Source: Pleurotus djamor
Lineage: Eukaryota > Basidiomycota > Agaricomycetes > Agaricales > Pleurotaceae
Direction: 5' to 3'
Length of the DNA: 64,000 nt
Assembly (NCBI GenBank): GCA_029747585.1
Contig: JAPEVF010000024.1
Location: 1-64,000, forward strand
Part shown: positions 23,933-34,872 of the stretch, piece after piece
Layout: each line of letters begins with the position of its first letter
Numbering within the stretch: the stretch's first letter is position 1
Program-made: the position numbers and the translations under genes
The notes under the pieces: generated by a model
Databases searched by the model: none
What the model was told of the DNA's origin: nothing
What the model saw: only the letters and a program-made list of their open reading frames with translations

Positions 23933-24352
23933 ATGTCCGTCGTCCCACCAAGCAGGAGAGCGATACTCAACCTTTACTCGACAACACTTCGCACGTCGAA
24001 CTCGTTCAGTTCGTACAATTTTCGCAATTACTTTCTGCGACGCGCGAAAGACACCTTCCGAACGATTCAGGTGGGTTTCCTTGACATACACGATTTCAGT
24101 TCACTTGTTGACCATTGAACATTCTATCCACGTACTTTTGGCCTCGCATCTGCCTTCCCATCGACCGATAATTGACGTGTACAGAATGAGTCAGATCCTG
24201 CCAAAATCCAAACACTTTACAATGAGGCAGTAGCGGACCTCGCCGTTCTCAAGCGCAGCGCGGCAGTAAACCAACTTTACGGAGGATGGAAACTAGCCAT
24301 TGAAGGCCAGCCGAAGGAACCAGAGGCAGTTTTGGAACGGTCAGATTCATGA
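23933..24352 (+). CDS. ISD11: LYR-motif protein ISD11 (mitochondrial Fe-S cluster biogenesis)
   Basis: Small matrix protein that binds and stabilises the cysteine desulfurase Nfs1 for iron-sulfur cluster assembly. Exon 1 is 23933-24070 and exon 2 is 24185-24352, giving 101 aa, the usual size. The LYR-type motif appears as LNLYSTTLRTSNSFSSYNFR (the LYR position is LYS here), followed by NYFLRRAKDTFR, which is the family core. Exon 2 (NESDPAKIQTLYNEAVADL, AAVNQLYGGWK) matches the second half of ISD11. The intron is 114 bp, long for this window, and may hide a further short exon, although the two halves join naturally. It ends 125 bases from the convergent RCF1 gene. Confidence 0.85.
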
Positions 24353-24476
24353 AGACGCGACACGGTGAAGAAAGGAGTTTCCGGAGTGGAGTTTTGTGAT
24401 TTCTGGCTAGCCATTACAATATATGATTTCGAAGGGATTAGATAGGTGCTTGTAGATGGAAAAGGAGAGAAGAACT

Positions 24477-25006
24477 TCAACTTGAGCCTTTTGGCCCTCC
24501 CCGGCCAAGCCATTCTGACCATGACTTTGACTGTTTTGTTGGCGAAGGCGCGGTTGCTGCGTTTTCTGCCTCAACGAAAGCCATTTCCGCCCGATGAGCC
24601 TCCTCCGCGTCGCGCAATCTCTCCTCAAAGCCTCTGCGTTCTTCCTCGCGTTTCTCTTCGGCCCTTCTTATTCTCTCCTGTTCTTCCTCCGCTCTGCTAG
24701 CCTGTAGATTCCTCGCACCGAGCGTATATGTTCCACCGACCATGGCAGCGACGGTTAATCCTTGCGCGATGACACGGACGCGCAGCCATCGATTAAACGA
24801 ACGCGAATCCCCTTGTCTCATCTTGTACATGGCCGTGATGAGGGCAGCACAGGTCGCGAGCGTTCCTAAGGGGTTGAAGTCAATGGTTACCTGTAGATCT
24901 CTGGGCAGGTGGACGAACCTATTGGGACCCATGGATTCTGCTTGAACCTTCTGACAGCCTTCTCGCTGTAAGTTTCCGGAACGAATACTCGCTGAGGTTG
25001 TTCCAT
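24477..25006 (-). CDS. RCF1: respiratory supercomplex factor 1 (HIG1 domain)
   Basis: Inner mitochondrial membrane protein that helps assemble cytochrome c oxidase into supercomplexes. Exon 1 is 25006-24919 and exon 2 is 24865-24477: 477 nt, 158 aa, normal for fungal RCF1. The HIG1 domain begins EKAVRRFKQNPWVPIGTLAT and has two hydrophobic helices (CAALITAMYKM; VIAQGLTVAAMVGGTYTLG) separated by QGDSRSFNRWLRVRVIAQ, which carries the conserved RxRxxxQ pattern. A charged Glu/Arg coiled coil follows (RAEEEQERIRRAEEKREEER), as in other fungal RCF1 proteins. It ends WSEWLGRGGPKGSS. An in-frame Met upstream (25123) would add 39 residues; the shorter start fits the family better. Confidence 0.9.
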
Positions 25007-25881
25007 GGTCGTCGTGTCGAAGGTGATGCGTGCTGAGCCAGGAGGATGTGGGACCGTGAGAAGGGCGGAGCGGGCCCATCCCTCCAGCCACCTTCTAGCT
25101 TCGTCGCCAACATGCGATTCCATTATTCCACTGTACCCGCTGTCATGCTCGACGCACCGAAGACGCTCGTTATCATTCCAGCACTACATACTTCGAGCAA
25201 ACTTAGAGGGCTCTGTTCTGGTCGCTGGTCGCCCACTGCCTTTAGCGGCTACATTCAGCACGCTAATCAGGACATTCTGTTTCTGATAGGAAACAAGCGG
25301 CCAACAAGGATGCCCCCCCCCCCAATTGGATGCTAAGAATGGTCGTTCCTTCGCTGCACCTCTGCCTCGCAAATCGTCACCGTGATTTTGTTTAGGGCAA
25401 TTGGCGGGCTTCGGCACTATGGTATGTCAGACAACAGGTGGAATGCGAGTACGTTATGTTTACTTTCAACAGTGACTGTTCATTAGGACATTCTATTTCT
25501 GATGGAAAGCAAGCGACGAACAAAGATAGATTTCTCCAAATTTGGACGCGAGAATTGCTGCCTCTCTGCACCAATTATCACCGCAATTTGTCCGTAGCGT
25601 CTTGGGAAGCTTCCACACCACGAAAGATTTCGCGGACGAGCCATGAGAATCACTACTTTCTTAGTTCTCCGATTACCAGGGAGATTAGTGAAAGGGGGGC
25701 GGCTTGGGTTGTGTCTGATGGACATGTTTCAGAGAAGCTTTGTATTCCATATGGCGATTCGTGTCCATGATGTCTTCTCGCCGTGTCCCAAGCTCTATCA
25801 CTTATTAGAATCGCCACAATCAATGTCTTCGATTCGGCCCTCCCTCGCGATCCCCCAAGCTTCATTTTTACTACTACTGCC
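25007..25881. other. intergenic, with an imperfect direct repeat
   Basis: No convincing gene. About 25268-25315 (AGGACATTCTGTTTCTGAT..) and about 25487-25535 (AGGACATTCTATTTCTGAT..) are clearly related, and similarity seems to continue for some tens of bases beyond each, so this is an old tandem duplication of non-coding or decayed sequence. Confidence 0.5.
25268..25535 (+). repeat. two diverged direct repeat units
   Basis: The first unit begins about 25268 and the second about 25487. Both carry AGGACATTCT(G/A)TTTCTGAT and then GGAAACAAGCG / GGAAAGCAAGCG. Unit length appears to be 50-110 bp. They are not flanked by recognisable mobile-element features. Confidence 0.5.
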
Positions 25882-27537
25882 ATGGTCGACTGGACTGGAA
25901 ATGTAGAGCTCAAGAATACCCGAGGTAAGTTTTGCATTTCGTGTCATATCCACGGACTGGGAATCTGATGGTGTTTCCACGTAGCCTCTTACTCACAGCT
26001 GACCCACACTGTATTCGGTCTTTACCTGTCAGACCCTTTCTCAACTTGACAAGCAACCAATGCTCATGAGCTGCCTGTAGCTGCGAATGGTTGATCAATA
26101 TCCAAGTGGATTGGCGGTTTTTCGTCTCAAGAAAGGAACGCCTTCGCTGGCCTATGGTAAGTTGAGCCATCAAAAACATGAATCCTCGCTCAACAAGTAG
26201 CAGATCTTGTATTTTGTCAACCGTTACTGTCTGCTTGTCGGACTCATCACCTCGTAAGTCTACTCGCTTCGCTCCCTGTTCCAGAATTGACCACGAGGAA
26301 CTTGTTAATAGCTTGGCCTTCATCAATTTTACATCGTATGTATCGACGCGAAGTTCTCTCTCGGATATTAACCGTCCATTCTCCGTCTAGGCCTCAAACC
26401 AACTGCCAGGCATGGTTCCTCGTCGACCAGGTAAGCAAGTGACTTACTAGCACATAGGAAAAGGCTCATCTCTGCCAATCAAGACTTTCATTGATCTTTC
26501 CCTCGTATTGGCCACCGCTCTCTTCTCCTTGCGGATGTATGTTTCCCCTGCCGGATAGGATTGCTCAATACTGAGACGCCGTCTCTGTAGCTCTGCGGCA
26601 TGGGCCTACAATTACTATATGATGGCTACACTCATCGCGGCTAGTGCCGGACAGATATCTCTTCTCATCGGTGGTGAGTCTTTTCAGGTTTCTTCGGCCC
26701 ATCTGGTTCTTACCCTCCGATATAGGTATAGTGACTTCGGGCAAGTCGATATGGGTCAATGCACTTCCGTTGTTCGGTTGCGGTCTCCCCGACAAAGCAC
26801 CTCGTCTAGCCACCATCGCGTCCATCTACTCCGCAGCACTTCAAGTTTCCCTCCTTCTCCTCTTCACGTACACCTACTTCCGTCGCTCTGGTTCGCCGCC
26901 CCGGATTCACTATAGGGAGCCGTTATTCCTGGCTGCCGCGTGAGTGACTTCTGTCTATTTATGCATTGACATGGGAGCTTGACGTTTCGCCGTTTGCCAG
27001 GTGTGTCGTTACTGTCATAGCTGCTGTAGGTTATGTCCATTTCAAATGACCAACGTCAAACTTAAAGCAACTCTTCTAGACCTTCAAGGGCCTGGCTTTG
27101 AACCCGACGATGTACATCATAGCGGACATTCCTGCTACTATCATATCCACGGTGAGTATCTCTCCCTTCCGGACATATCATATCACCTAACGCAGTTGAC
27201 GTTGATGCCTCAGATCGCTGGCTGCCGAACTATCCTTTCGTGGCAAGGCATCCACATCGACGCCATGGATCGAGACTCCCCGAGTGGGGTCTCTAGATTC
27301 GTCGCTCCAAGCCAGACATTCATGGAGAACACTTCATTTGCGTTCCAGCGTCATTCTCGCGCTCAGAGAATCAATGTTGATATCGGCATGTTGAAGGGGT
27401 ATCAGGATCAGGCAAAGACTCAGTCTCCGACTGGCGTCTCTCCTACGTCTCCGGCGTCATTCAACTCGGATATAGGGTACACGACGAATGCTTTGCCGTA
27501 TGCGTTCAAACCTGCACCACCGTTGGATGAAGAATAG
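25882..27537 (+). CDS. polytopic membrane protein, DUF6533-like, copy 1 of a tandem pair
   Basis: Function unknown; resembles the agaricomycete multi-pass family with an N-terminal DUF6533-type domain. Twelve exons: 25882-25924, 25985-26027, 26081-26156, 26201-26253, 26312-26335, 26391-26430, 26484-26536, 26591-26673, 26726-26939, 27001-27025, 27080-27151, 27196-27537. They total 1068 nt (355 aa) and all phases close. Conserved-looking parts are FGLYLCEWLINIQVDWRFFV, YFVNRYCLLVGLITS and TNCQAWFLVDQTFIDLSLVL. Further likely membrane segments are YMMATLIAASAGQISLLIGG, IASIYSAALQVSLLLLFTYT and TMYIIADIPATIIST. The 27196 exon gives a cytoplasmic-type tail (AGCRTILSWQGIHIDAMDRD..FVAPSQTFMENTSFAFQ). 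The next gene shares intron positions, including a 24-nt microexon. Receptor-like topology is possible; no ligand can be inferred. Confidence 0.75.
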
Positions 27538-28073
27538 AAAGGATTCGTTTTGGCTTCATTCGTTGCGCCGGACACTCATTTTTTTGATGTGGACTTTTGA
27601 TCCATAGATTTCTTGTTTGCAACTTCTTGGACTGCCTGAAATCAAACCAAATGCTGTCAAATAGTTCTATATCTCTTCGAGGAACCCCTTGATCGCGAAC
27701 AGTCGAGCTCTCGGGACGACGGCGAACTCGGACAGAGCTCCTAGCACAGATGATGATAATGTGGCTACCCCGGGGGCAAGCATACACTTTCGTTGATCGG
27801 GGTGTTCCTTTGACTGTTGAACTTGATTGGCTCATATTCTGATGCGAGTGCTCCCGGTCCGCGAACAAGACCAGCCCTGCGGTTGGTAACTGGTAACATT
27901 GACCATGCAATCAGAACCAAGCTGCCTGTTCGTTCTCGGCGTATGTCTTTCATGGCACGCAGGAGGAATTATCCCGTCATTGCGAGTTGGTTGGCCACCT
28001 CTCTTCCGCCGCTAGGTTTCGATAGCGGTCAAAGCCAGTGTTACCCTCTGCCCTCCTTCTCACCACACGTCCT

Positions 28074-28260
28074 TCGACTACGGCATCAGAAAGGGTGTTG
28101 ATGCGATCCCATGCCTCGAAATCAATTGGAAGACAACCTGTGTTCTGTTCATCTTTCTAATCCTCATTTCGATCTGTTGGAGGCGTGTTCTCCCCCGTCT
28201 TCATGTCCTCTTAAAGTTGATCAAGCATATAAATCACCGGTCATTTCTTCCCCCCTTCAA
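28074..28260 (+). pseudogene. possible relic of a third membrane-protein copy
   Basis: An open stretch reads YGIRKGVDAIPCLEINWKTT, then a membrane-like segment CVLFIFLILISICWRR and RVLPRLHVLLKLI. The order (loop with IPC/LPLFGC, helix, then (F/W)RR and a basic loop) resembles the ninth exon of the gene at 25882-27537. No complete gene can be built around it, and it runs into the promoter of the next gene. It could be chance, or part of a longer leader. Confidence 0.25.
28226..28234 (+). promoter_or_regulatory. candidate TATA box
   Basis: CATATAAAT lies 44 bases upstream of the ATG at 28278, a good distance for a fungal core promoter with a short leader. Confidence 0.45.
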
Positions 28261-28277
28261 GCTTCAACTCTCAAGAG

Positions 28278-29929
28278 ATGTCATTACTGGCGTATGACCG
28301 TATCCTTCATGCATTGTCTGGCTTATATATGTGAGTCTTGCGGCTTCGATCATGCTTTGAACTCACCGGGCGCTCATTATAGTTGGGAATGGATCCAATC
28401 ATGCAGTGATGATCGGAAATACCTCACCAGCTCGAAGCGATCATGGGCAATGGTATGTTTCTCCGTGGTCCTCCACGATTGTGACATCTCACTATCTACA
28501 TGCGTAGACTTTTAACTTCGTGAATAGATACTTACTCCTCTTCGGCATCATTGCAAGGTGCGTCTCTTGTATCTTTCAATATGACACAAGCAACTGATCG
28601 TTGTCCTCTGACAGTTTGGCAGAGTTTGACATTTCTCAGTCTGAGTATGCGCTTTTCACTACAATGGAGCTACGCTGACTTTGATCAAGATCTACGAACT
28701 GTCGAGCATGGCATACGGCCACCTTGGTAGGCAACCTACTCCTGAACCTCCCAAAACCTCCTATTAATCCTTTTAGACTTTCCTCCTCGGCTCAATCGTG
28801 CTTGCGAACTTGGCCTTCGCATTGAAAGTGTAGGCCCAAACTCACGGATACCTTCTCAAATAGGCGTCTGATACTTTCTAGTATCACCGCATGGAATCGA
28901 CGCAACTACATCACCGTCCCTATAATTGTACTCTTCATTGGGACCACGATGTTTTTCTTTGCTTGTGAGACCACGTGAAGCTTCGACTCATTTTATGTCG
29001 CTAACTACTCTATTATACGGGCTAAGACATTCCTTTCGGTGAACACGAATTTGGAAGGTCAGCTGGACTTGGATGTAACCGTGTTAGCCCCTCAAGTGCC
29101 TCCTTTTTCTTCGGGGCGTTTCTGTCCTCGACCTCTTTCACTTGCGTCTTACTCGTCTTGCTCCTTGTGAGATATGCCACATCCGCCCGAGGCATCATTC
29201 CTCAGCATCAACCATGGGAAATACTATATCTCGCTCTGACGTGCGTCCATCCATTGCATACCAGCTTCCTGTTCCAACATCTCAATTGCGCTTCTTCTGT
29301 AGCACCGCCATCAATGGGACGTTTTGCGTAACTCTCTACGTGCTATTAGACGACCCTGACACTGATTTAGCCGCTCGAAACAGATACTACTACGATCAGG
29401 TAGCGTGAAGCCTGAAGTGATCACACCAATTACCATCTTGTGTTCAGCAGTCACTTCAACGGTATGTCATTAACTTCCAAAGTCAGTCCATCGGGCGTTC
29501 AATCGGAGCCCTTTCCAGATATCGGCGAGCCGCATGACTTCTATAGAAGATGATGATGTGGTTAGTAGAAATGCCGCCGACGTCGCGAGTGTCACCACCG
29601 ACGGAACTTCTCGTCCTCTCGCACCAAGTCAATCCTTCATGAAAGATTATATGTCTCCATTCAGGAGAAACCTTGGTCGTAAAGATCCTCCGTTTAGGAA
29701 CGCTAGATACTCAACAGACAAACCATTTCGTCGGCTTTCCTCGCTCCCTTCCATGACTGGCTCACGCCCGGCTTCAGGACCCTCATCCATTGACATCCCT
29801 ATATCCATCGCCCCTCCTCCAAGCTCTTCGGGCAGTCGAACTTCTTGTACCCCTTCAACTCAAGCCGAGTATCCAGTCGGGGGCTCCATGATCTACGGGG
29901 ACGTATATGATGAAGAAGCAAAGATTTAA
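28278..29929 (+). CDS. polytopic membrane protein, DUF6533-like, copy 2 of the tandem pair
   Basis: Paralog of the gene at 25882-27537. Supported exons begin 28278-28330, 28383-28452, 28508-28557, 28615-28638 (24 nt, the same length and phases as the microexon in copy 1), then an exon starting about 28690. Corresponding motifs are SGLYIWEWIQSCSDDRKYLT, FNFVNRYLLLFGIIAS, STNCRAWHTATL and FLLGSIVLANLAFALK. Later hydrophobic segments are TVPIIVLFIGTTMFFFA and FTCVLLVLLLVRYATSARG. The last exon (from about 29519) encodes ISASRMTSIEDDDVVSRNAA and a Ser/Pro tail with LAPSQSFMKDYMSPFRR, matching VAPSQTFMENTSFAFQR of copy 1. Splicing between about 29240 and 29519 is unresolved; a microexon near 29449-29462 is likely. 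An upstream first exon, as in copy 1, cannot be excluded. Confidence 0.65.
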
Positions 29930-29943
29930 TGTGTTTAATGACC

Positions 29944-30525
29944 AGGGGACAGACAGGGCATATATCATGTACCTATTCCCACTGTCAAACGCACCATATC
30001 CCGGGCGCCTTATGCGGTATCAAGGACTATTATGTAGGGTCAATTAAGAGGAGTGATGACGAGGAGCAAAACATATATCTCACTAATTACCGGCGCTGAG
30101 CCCGTAAACAACAAATAATGGGCCTGCCCCAGCGAATTGTCAATTTACTCTGTAGAGTATATCTCACCCGGTTAAAATGAAGGAGCGGACTCACTAACTG
30201 GTGCATATTCCCAATGAAAGCTGCCCCAGAGGCATCCCAGCTAAGGTCCGGGACTTACTGAATCACACCCATCGCAGCTGGAAAAGAGTAACAAGATCAA
30301 GAGAAACCGGCAAGGCAAAAGTCATGGGAAAGCAATGTGTTCGTTGGTTTCACGGAAACTTGAAGTGAGAGGGCGTGGAGAAGTGGACTTGGGACGTTCC
30401 TTACGACCCCATGAGTCACATGCCTAAATGCCTCTCTGTAGCTTCAACCGGTGACCAAAGTTAACTAAGCTCATGTGTACTCCAAGCTCGAAAGAAGTTG
30501 GGATTGAATTGGGCAGACCTGCGTC
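29944..30525 (-). pseudogene. internally deleted cytochrome P450 pseudogene
   Basis: This block matches both ends of the P450 gene at 32572-34872 but lacks its middle. 29944-29993 resembles the P450 3' end and downstream flank (CTGTCAAACGCACCAT is shared exactly with 32577-32592). It joins directly to sequence resembling exon 3, intron 2, exon 2, intron 1, a shortened exon 1 and the 5' flank (GCGCTGAGCCCGTAAACAAC against GCGTTGAGCCCATAAACAAC at 34598-34617). The ATG (30325-30323) and MTFALP survive, but an internal deletion removes part of exon 1 and the frame stops after ..LRWV. About 2 kb is missing relative to the intact gene. Similarity continues upstream past the ATG to about 30525 (CTCGAAAGAAGTTGGGAT against GCGAAAGAAGTTAGGAT). 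Confidence 0.85.
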
Positions 30526-30663
30526 TCAGGGACCAGACAGGAGCGATCAGCCAATTTGTTGAGTTTCATTGGGTTCAGTGTGTACACCAGTTACTTTGAC
30601 TACATCCTCATCGCACAGAGAAATACGAATCAAAATGTTTGGCCTTTCACTCATCCTAACATG

Positions 30664-32293
30664 TTAATAGTGGTCAGTTGTGGTATCAGGTATTATGGGG
30701 ACGACAGAACACACCTCATCGGACCACGATTTAGGTAGTCCCCAGAGATACTCAATACTGGGCGTGCATCGAGCGATGGCCTTCACAAGCGCATTTTCTC
30801 GCTTGTAGCTTTCACGAATATCTAAATGACGCAAGCTCCAGGTACCGTAGTCTCGGGCGGCGATTTTCTCAATGAATTCATCCTTTTGCGTACTCTAATG
30901 AAAGTATAGTATAGTCAGTCAACGTTAGCAAAACCTATACAAGTTTGATGGCTTACCGTCTGGTATTGGTTGTCTATTGAAAGCTTTAAGTCGTACAATG
31001 CCGGAAACGTCGAGACTATAGAGTCAAATATTGTATCGGTAAAATAAACAATCACAGCTAGCCTTAGGAATCGCAGTGTCTGGGCACAGCCCGACCGTGA
31101 AAGAAAGTCCAGGGTGAGATTGAACTCATCCCGTCCGATAGTTTCTTGAAGACAAAAGTCGCTGAGCATCGGTAGGTTGACATTGAAAGCAAATAATGCG
31201 CGGAGAGCTTGACTATCCAGTACGCGGCCAAGGTTGACGTGAAGGCATGTCAAGCTTTCAAGAGGTTGTAGGACCGAGAGGGGAGCGAACAGTGGTTCCG
31301 ACGCAAAGAGAACAAGCTTCAAGACTTCAAGTGAAGGCGGGAGAAGCGCCTTCAGCTTGAGAAATGTCACGCTGTCAAACGGGATGAAGAGTCGAGTGGC
31401 TCGGAGTCTTGGAAGTGGGGCTAAGTAGAAGCACAGTTTGGTGTTGTGATCTCATTGATTGGGGGCAGGGCCTACCTAACGACTGGTACAACCGGCGGAG
31501 CAGATGCAAGTTATCGGAAGGGTCGAGCTCAAGGTCGGTTAGGGACGATGAAGCCTTTCGCAGAAAGTGTATCAACGGTTGAATGTTGTCCTTGACATGG
31601 AGTTCGCTTGCAGATATGCGAAGACGCGTAAGATGCGGAGGAAATGGACGGAGAACAGAGAATATGGATAACGCATCTCCATATTCCATCCAGACATGGA
31701 AGCTCTGGAGTTGCGGACAAAGAGTCTGCCAGAGTTGAGTAATGAATCGCTCGTCCCCCAAACGGTCGAAGGTGGTTATCACAAACTTCAAATAGCGGAT
31801 CTGATGAGCATTCTTAGCGATGTCCATCGTTGTTTGGAAGAACTCCACCCTCGTGGGGTTGGGGTTTTCTAGACGCTTTTGAAAGAGACGTGTGGCATCA
31901 AAATCAAACATCATAGAGAGGGCGGCCCGGATGATCGTGAACGGGAAGGGTCTGACCACGGTGGTGGAGTCATACCCATAAAATCGTCCAAACGGAACAT
32001 TGAGAGAAATCATACGCTTCGCAATGGAATAATCCCTTTAACCCAGAGGTTAGTAGTATCATGCACAAAGCATATGGTAGGAGTGAGGATGGCGGGAACA
32101 AACCTACCTTGCACCATACATTTTGCGAAAGTGAAATTGGAAAGCATCAAAAGTTTGATACTCGCAGTCGAGGGAGACCTGACAAAAAAAAGCTACTGAC
32201 GGTCGCAACGGACCAAAGCTCCGTTTTCCAGAGGTACGAGAGAATATGGACCCATATTTTGGGTGGAAGACCGCCTGGAGTCGTCGTGGTCAT
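30664..32293 (-). CDS. F-box/LRR-like protein (one homopolymer frame problem)
   Basis: Probable SCF adaptor. The F-box is at the N-terminus: PGGLPPKIWVHILSYLWKTE, LWSVATVSSFF. Exon 1 runs 32293-32108, but its 186 nt leave the wrong phase. Reading seven instead of eight bases in the homopolymer at 32184-32191 gives phase 2 and joins the F-box to VSLDCEYQTFDAFQFHFRKM, so an overcalled base (or a genuine frameshift) is likely. Later segments are DYSIAKRMISLNVPFGRFYG, LCPQLQSFHVWMEYGDA, HLTRLRISASELHVKD, SSLTDLELDPSDNLHLLRRL, then PSLEVLKLVLFASEPLFAP and FPALYDLKLSIDNQYQT. The last exon begins STQKDEFIEKIAARDYGTWS and stops at 30664-30666. Leucine-rich irregular repeats throughout. Lies between the P450 pseudogene and the intact P450. 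Confidence 0.75.
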
Positions 32294-32571
32294 GGTGGTG
32301 GGAAGCGAAGAGCAGTTGCGCCACGAATGTCCCGAAACAGTGATGACCGTTTTGGGCTTCGAGCTTCTGAGAAGAGGCTACAGAGGATTACTGAGGATGT
32401 CACTCCGCAATGCGATGCATTCTAGAAAGAGGAGATCTGCAGGGGGACGGTGAAAGGATGCACGCGGGTTGCCACGGGCTATTGGACGGAGACATGGAAC
32501 AACGATTCTGGAGCATTTAAACTTGTTTTGTGAACAGGAGACAGACAGGGGATACCCCATGCTACCTATTG

Positions 32572-34872
32572 CTAACCTGTCAAACGCACCATAGCCATCT
32601 CTGCCTCCGTTTCAATGCACTTGACCACTTTTGAACTCCTCGGTTGTAAGCGACACTTGAAGCTCACAGGCCTAGAATTGAACCCGTCGGAAAAATCCCA
32701 CCGATCTGGTACTATTTCTCTCCCATCCCCGTCTAGCTCTGGCAGAATATCGAATCCCCAGAGTATTCGCGCCATATTCATGAAGATAGAGTTCCTGGCG
32801 AGATGCATACCGGGACAAATTCTTCGGCCAAATCCAAATGGGAGGTCGAAGTCTTTGAGGCGAGGATTAGAGGTTTCGAGGAATCGTTCGGGTCTGAATG
32901 TGTCTGGATCTGGAAACATCTCCGGGTCGTGCAGGATTCCTCTGGATCGTAAATGAGAGGCTGACATGACAAATAGCAAGGATTAGCTCACGATAAGTTT
33001 GCAAAGATGGTTGAACCTTTTGGGATATAGCTATGAAGATTGAATACCATCTCAAGGGTGGAGCGGATGGCAGAACTTACTATCCGTGATATTCATCGTC
33101 GACGGTGACAGCGTGTGGAGTACCTCCCAGAACAGCAACGGGCCTCCACCTGACATGCAATCTCGAGTTCAAACGGAGTCCTCAACACTGAGATGTGGTG
33201 ATCATGCACCGACCGTAGTGTTTCATTCATGACCGCGTTCAGGTAAGACAAGTTGTCCTTGTCTTCGAATTCTGGCATCCGCTCTAGTCCAATAACATCG
33301 TCGATCTCAAGCTGTGCCTTCCTCATTACCTCTGGATAGTGAAGCATGGCGACTAGCAAAAAGTGAGCGATATTATCATCATGAAAACCGAGACTTTGAA
33401 TTTACTTACGGAAGAAGACGCTGAGAGTACTTGCGGTCTGCGATAGGATGTCAACGAGTTATCGTATAGGGTATGAAGGAACGTACCGTCTCAATTCCCG
33501 CGCCGAAGGGACTTGACACAGCATAAGCAATGTCCAGCTCATCCCAATCGTTCTTCTCACGGAGAGAAATGGTTTGAGAGGTCAAACAATCAATGAATGA
33601 CCCATTATCCATACGAGATTTGACGTCGTTATACAAAGACATGAGCAACGCGATGTCACGCTGCTTTTGCATCTCGGCTTCCTTCCGGAACCATTGAAGA
33701 GATCGCTACGATTTGAACTAGGAATCAGTGAAAGATGAAAGGAAAGTGGTGAGGGGGGACACACGGGGAGGCGCAGGAGCCAAGGGACGGATTCTACGAG
33801 GTACTTTCCGGGAATGCTACGTTAATTGTGAGATAAAAGGGCCAAGAGATGAAGGAAACGCATCATACTTGACGCTGAAGGCAGCAAAGCAAGCATCTCA
33901 GCGTTGTGATCGGCCACGAACGGAAGCGTAGAATTCATACCTGTTCAGATCTGTGAACTTGTTAGAGGTATAGCGTTACGTACAAAACAGGACATACATT
34001 CCATTGCTTTCATATTTTCGCGAACGATCCATTCATCAACGCTCTCGACACGCCGACCATAGGTCACTGTGGTCACAACAGACGCTGCGTATCTGAAGGG
34101 TCAATTAGCTATTTATTACAACACCTTGAAGCGAAACACACCTTTGGATGTGTTTCTCGAAGTTGCGAGGATCGTCCAAAAGTTGTTTCATCATAACTTT
34201 GGACTCAAGCGATTGTATTGGCCTATAGTCATCCGACTTGCGGACATGAAATGCGGTGTGAAGAATCTGTAAGCATGAGAATTTCAGCGCTGAGAATATA
34301 GAAATACTAGAGTAGAGTAGGCAGAAACCTTTCTCCATCTTCTCCAAGCTTCGCCGTTAGGGAGCATAAGACCTCTTCTGTTATCAGAAAGTATCTCACC
34401 ACTACCTGAACTTTAGTCCCGCACCAGGGTCGGATACTTAAAGCAAGACAGACCCCATGATGAACCTTGGACGGCTAGAATAGATATCCGACCGTTTCTC
34501 AAGGAGATCCCAGGCGGCTTGTGCGGTTCCAAGGACTATCGGAGGCACTTAGGACGAATCCGGACATCGAGCAAGACGCTTAACTCACCAATAACAGGCG
34601 TTGAGCCCATAAACAACGAGACGACGGGGCCTGCACAAGTAAACGGTCATAAAAAANCCTTTTCGAGGGAAGGAAATAGGAGCGACGAGCGACTCACCGT
34701 ATTCTCGATTCCAGGCTTGAAACTTCCGCCATGGTTTGGACTTGGGCATCTGGTACGTGTTTCCAATGAACGGTAGCCCAAGAGGGCCGGGTGGCATAGC
34801 ATTTCTCAGCCTGACCCATCGCAGCAGGAGAAAGACACCAAGAGCAAGAGCAAGTGGCAATGCAAAAGTCAT
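32572..34872 (-). CDS. cytochrome P450 monooxygenase
   Basis: Microsomal heme monooxygenase; substrate unknown. Exon 1 is 34872-34698 (MTFALPLALALGVFLLLRWV is the membrane anchor; then MPPGPLGLPFIGNTYQMPK, the proline hinge). Exon 2 is 34630-34589 (GPVVSLFMGSTPVIG). Many short exons follow, encoding LGTAQAAWDLLEKRSDIYSS, NGEAWRRWRK, YAASVVTTVTYGRRVESVDE and the I-helix region around AYAVSSPFGAGIET. K-helix ExxR is in VMNETLR, the PERF-type motif in DPDTFRPERFLE, and the heme-cysteine loop is FGFGRRICPGMHLARN. The gene appears complete, about 500 aa. An N at 34657 falls in intron 1. The I-helix reads AGIET rather than the common A/G-G-x-D/E-T-T/S order but keeps Glu-Thr. Divergent from an aldo/keto reductase, with a deleted copy at 29944-30525. 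Confidence 0.93.
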
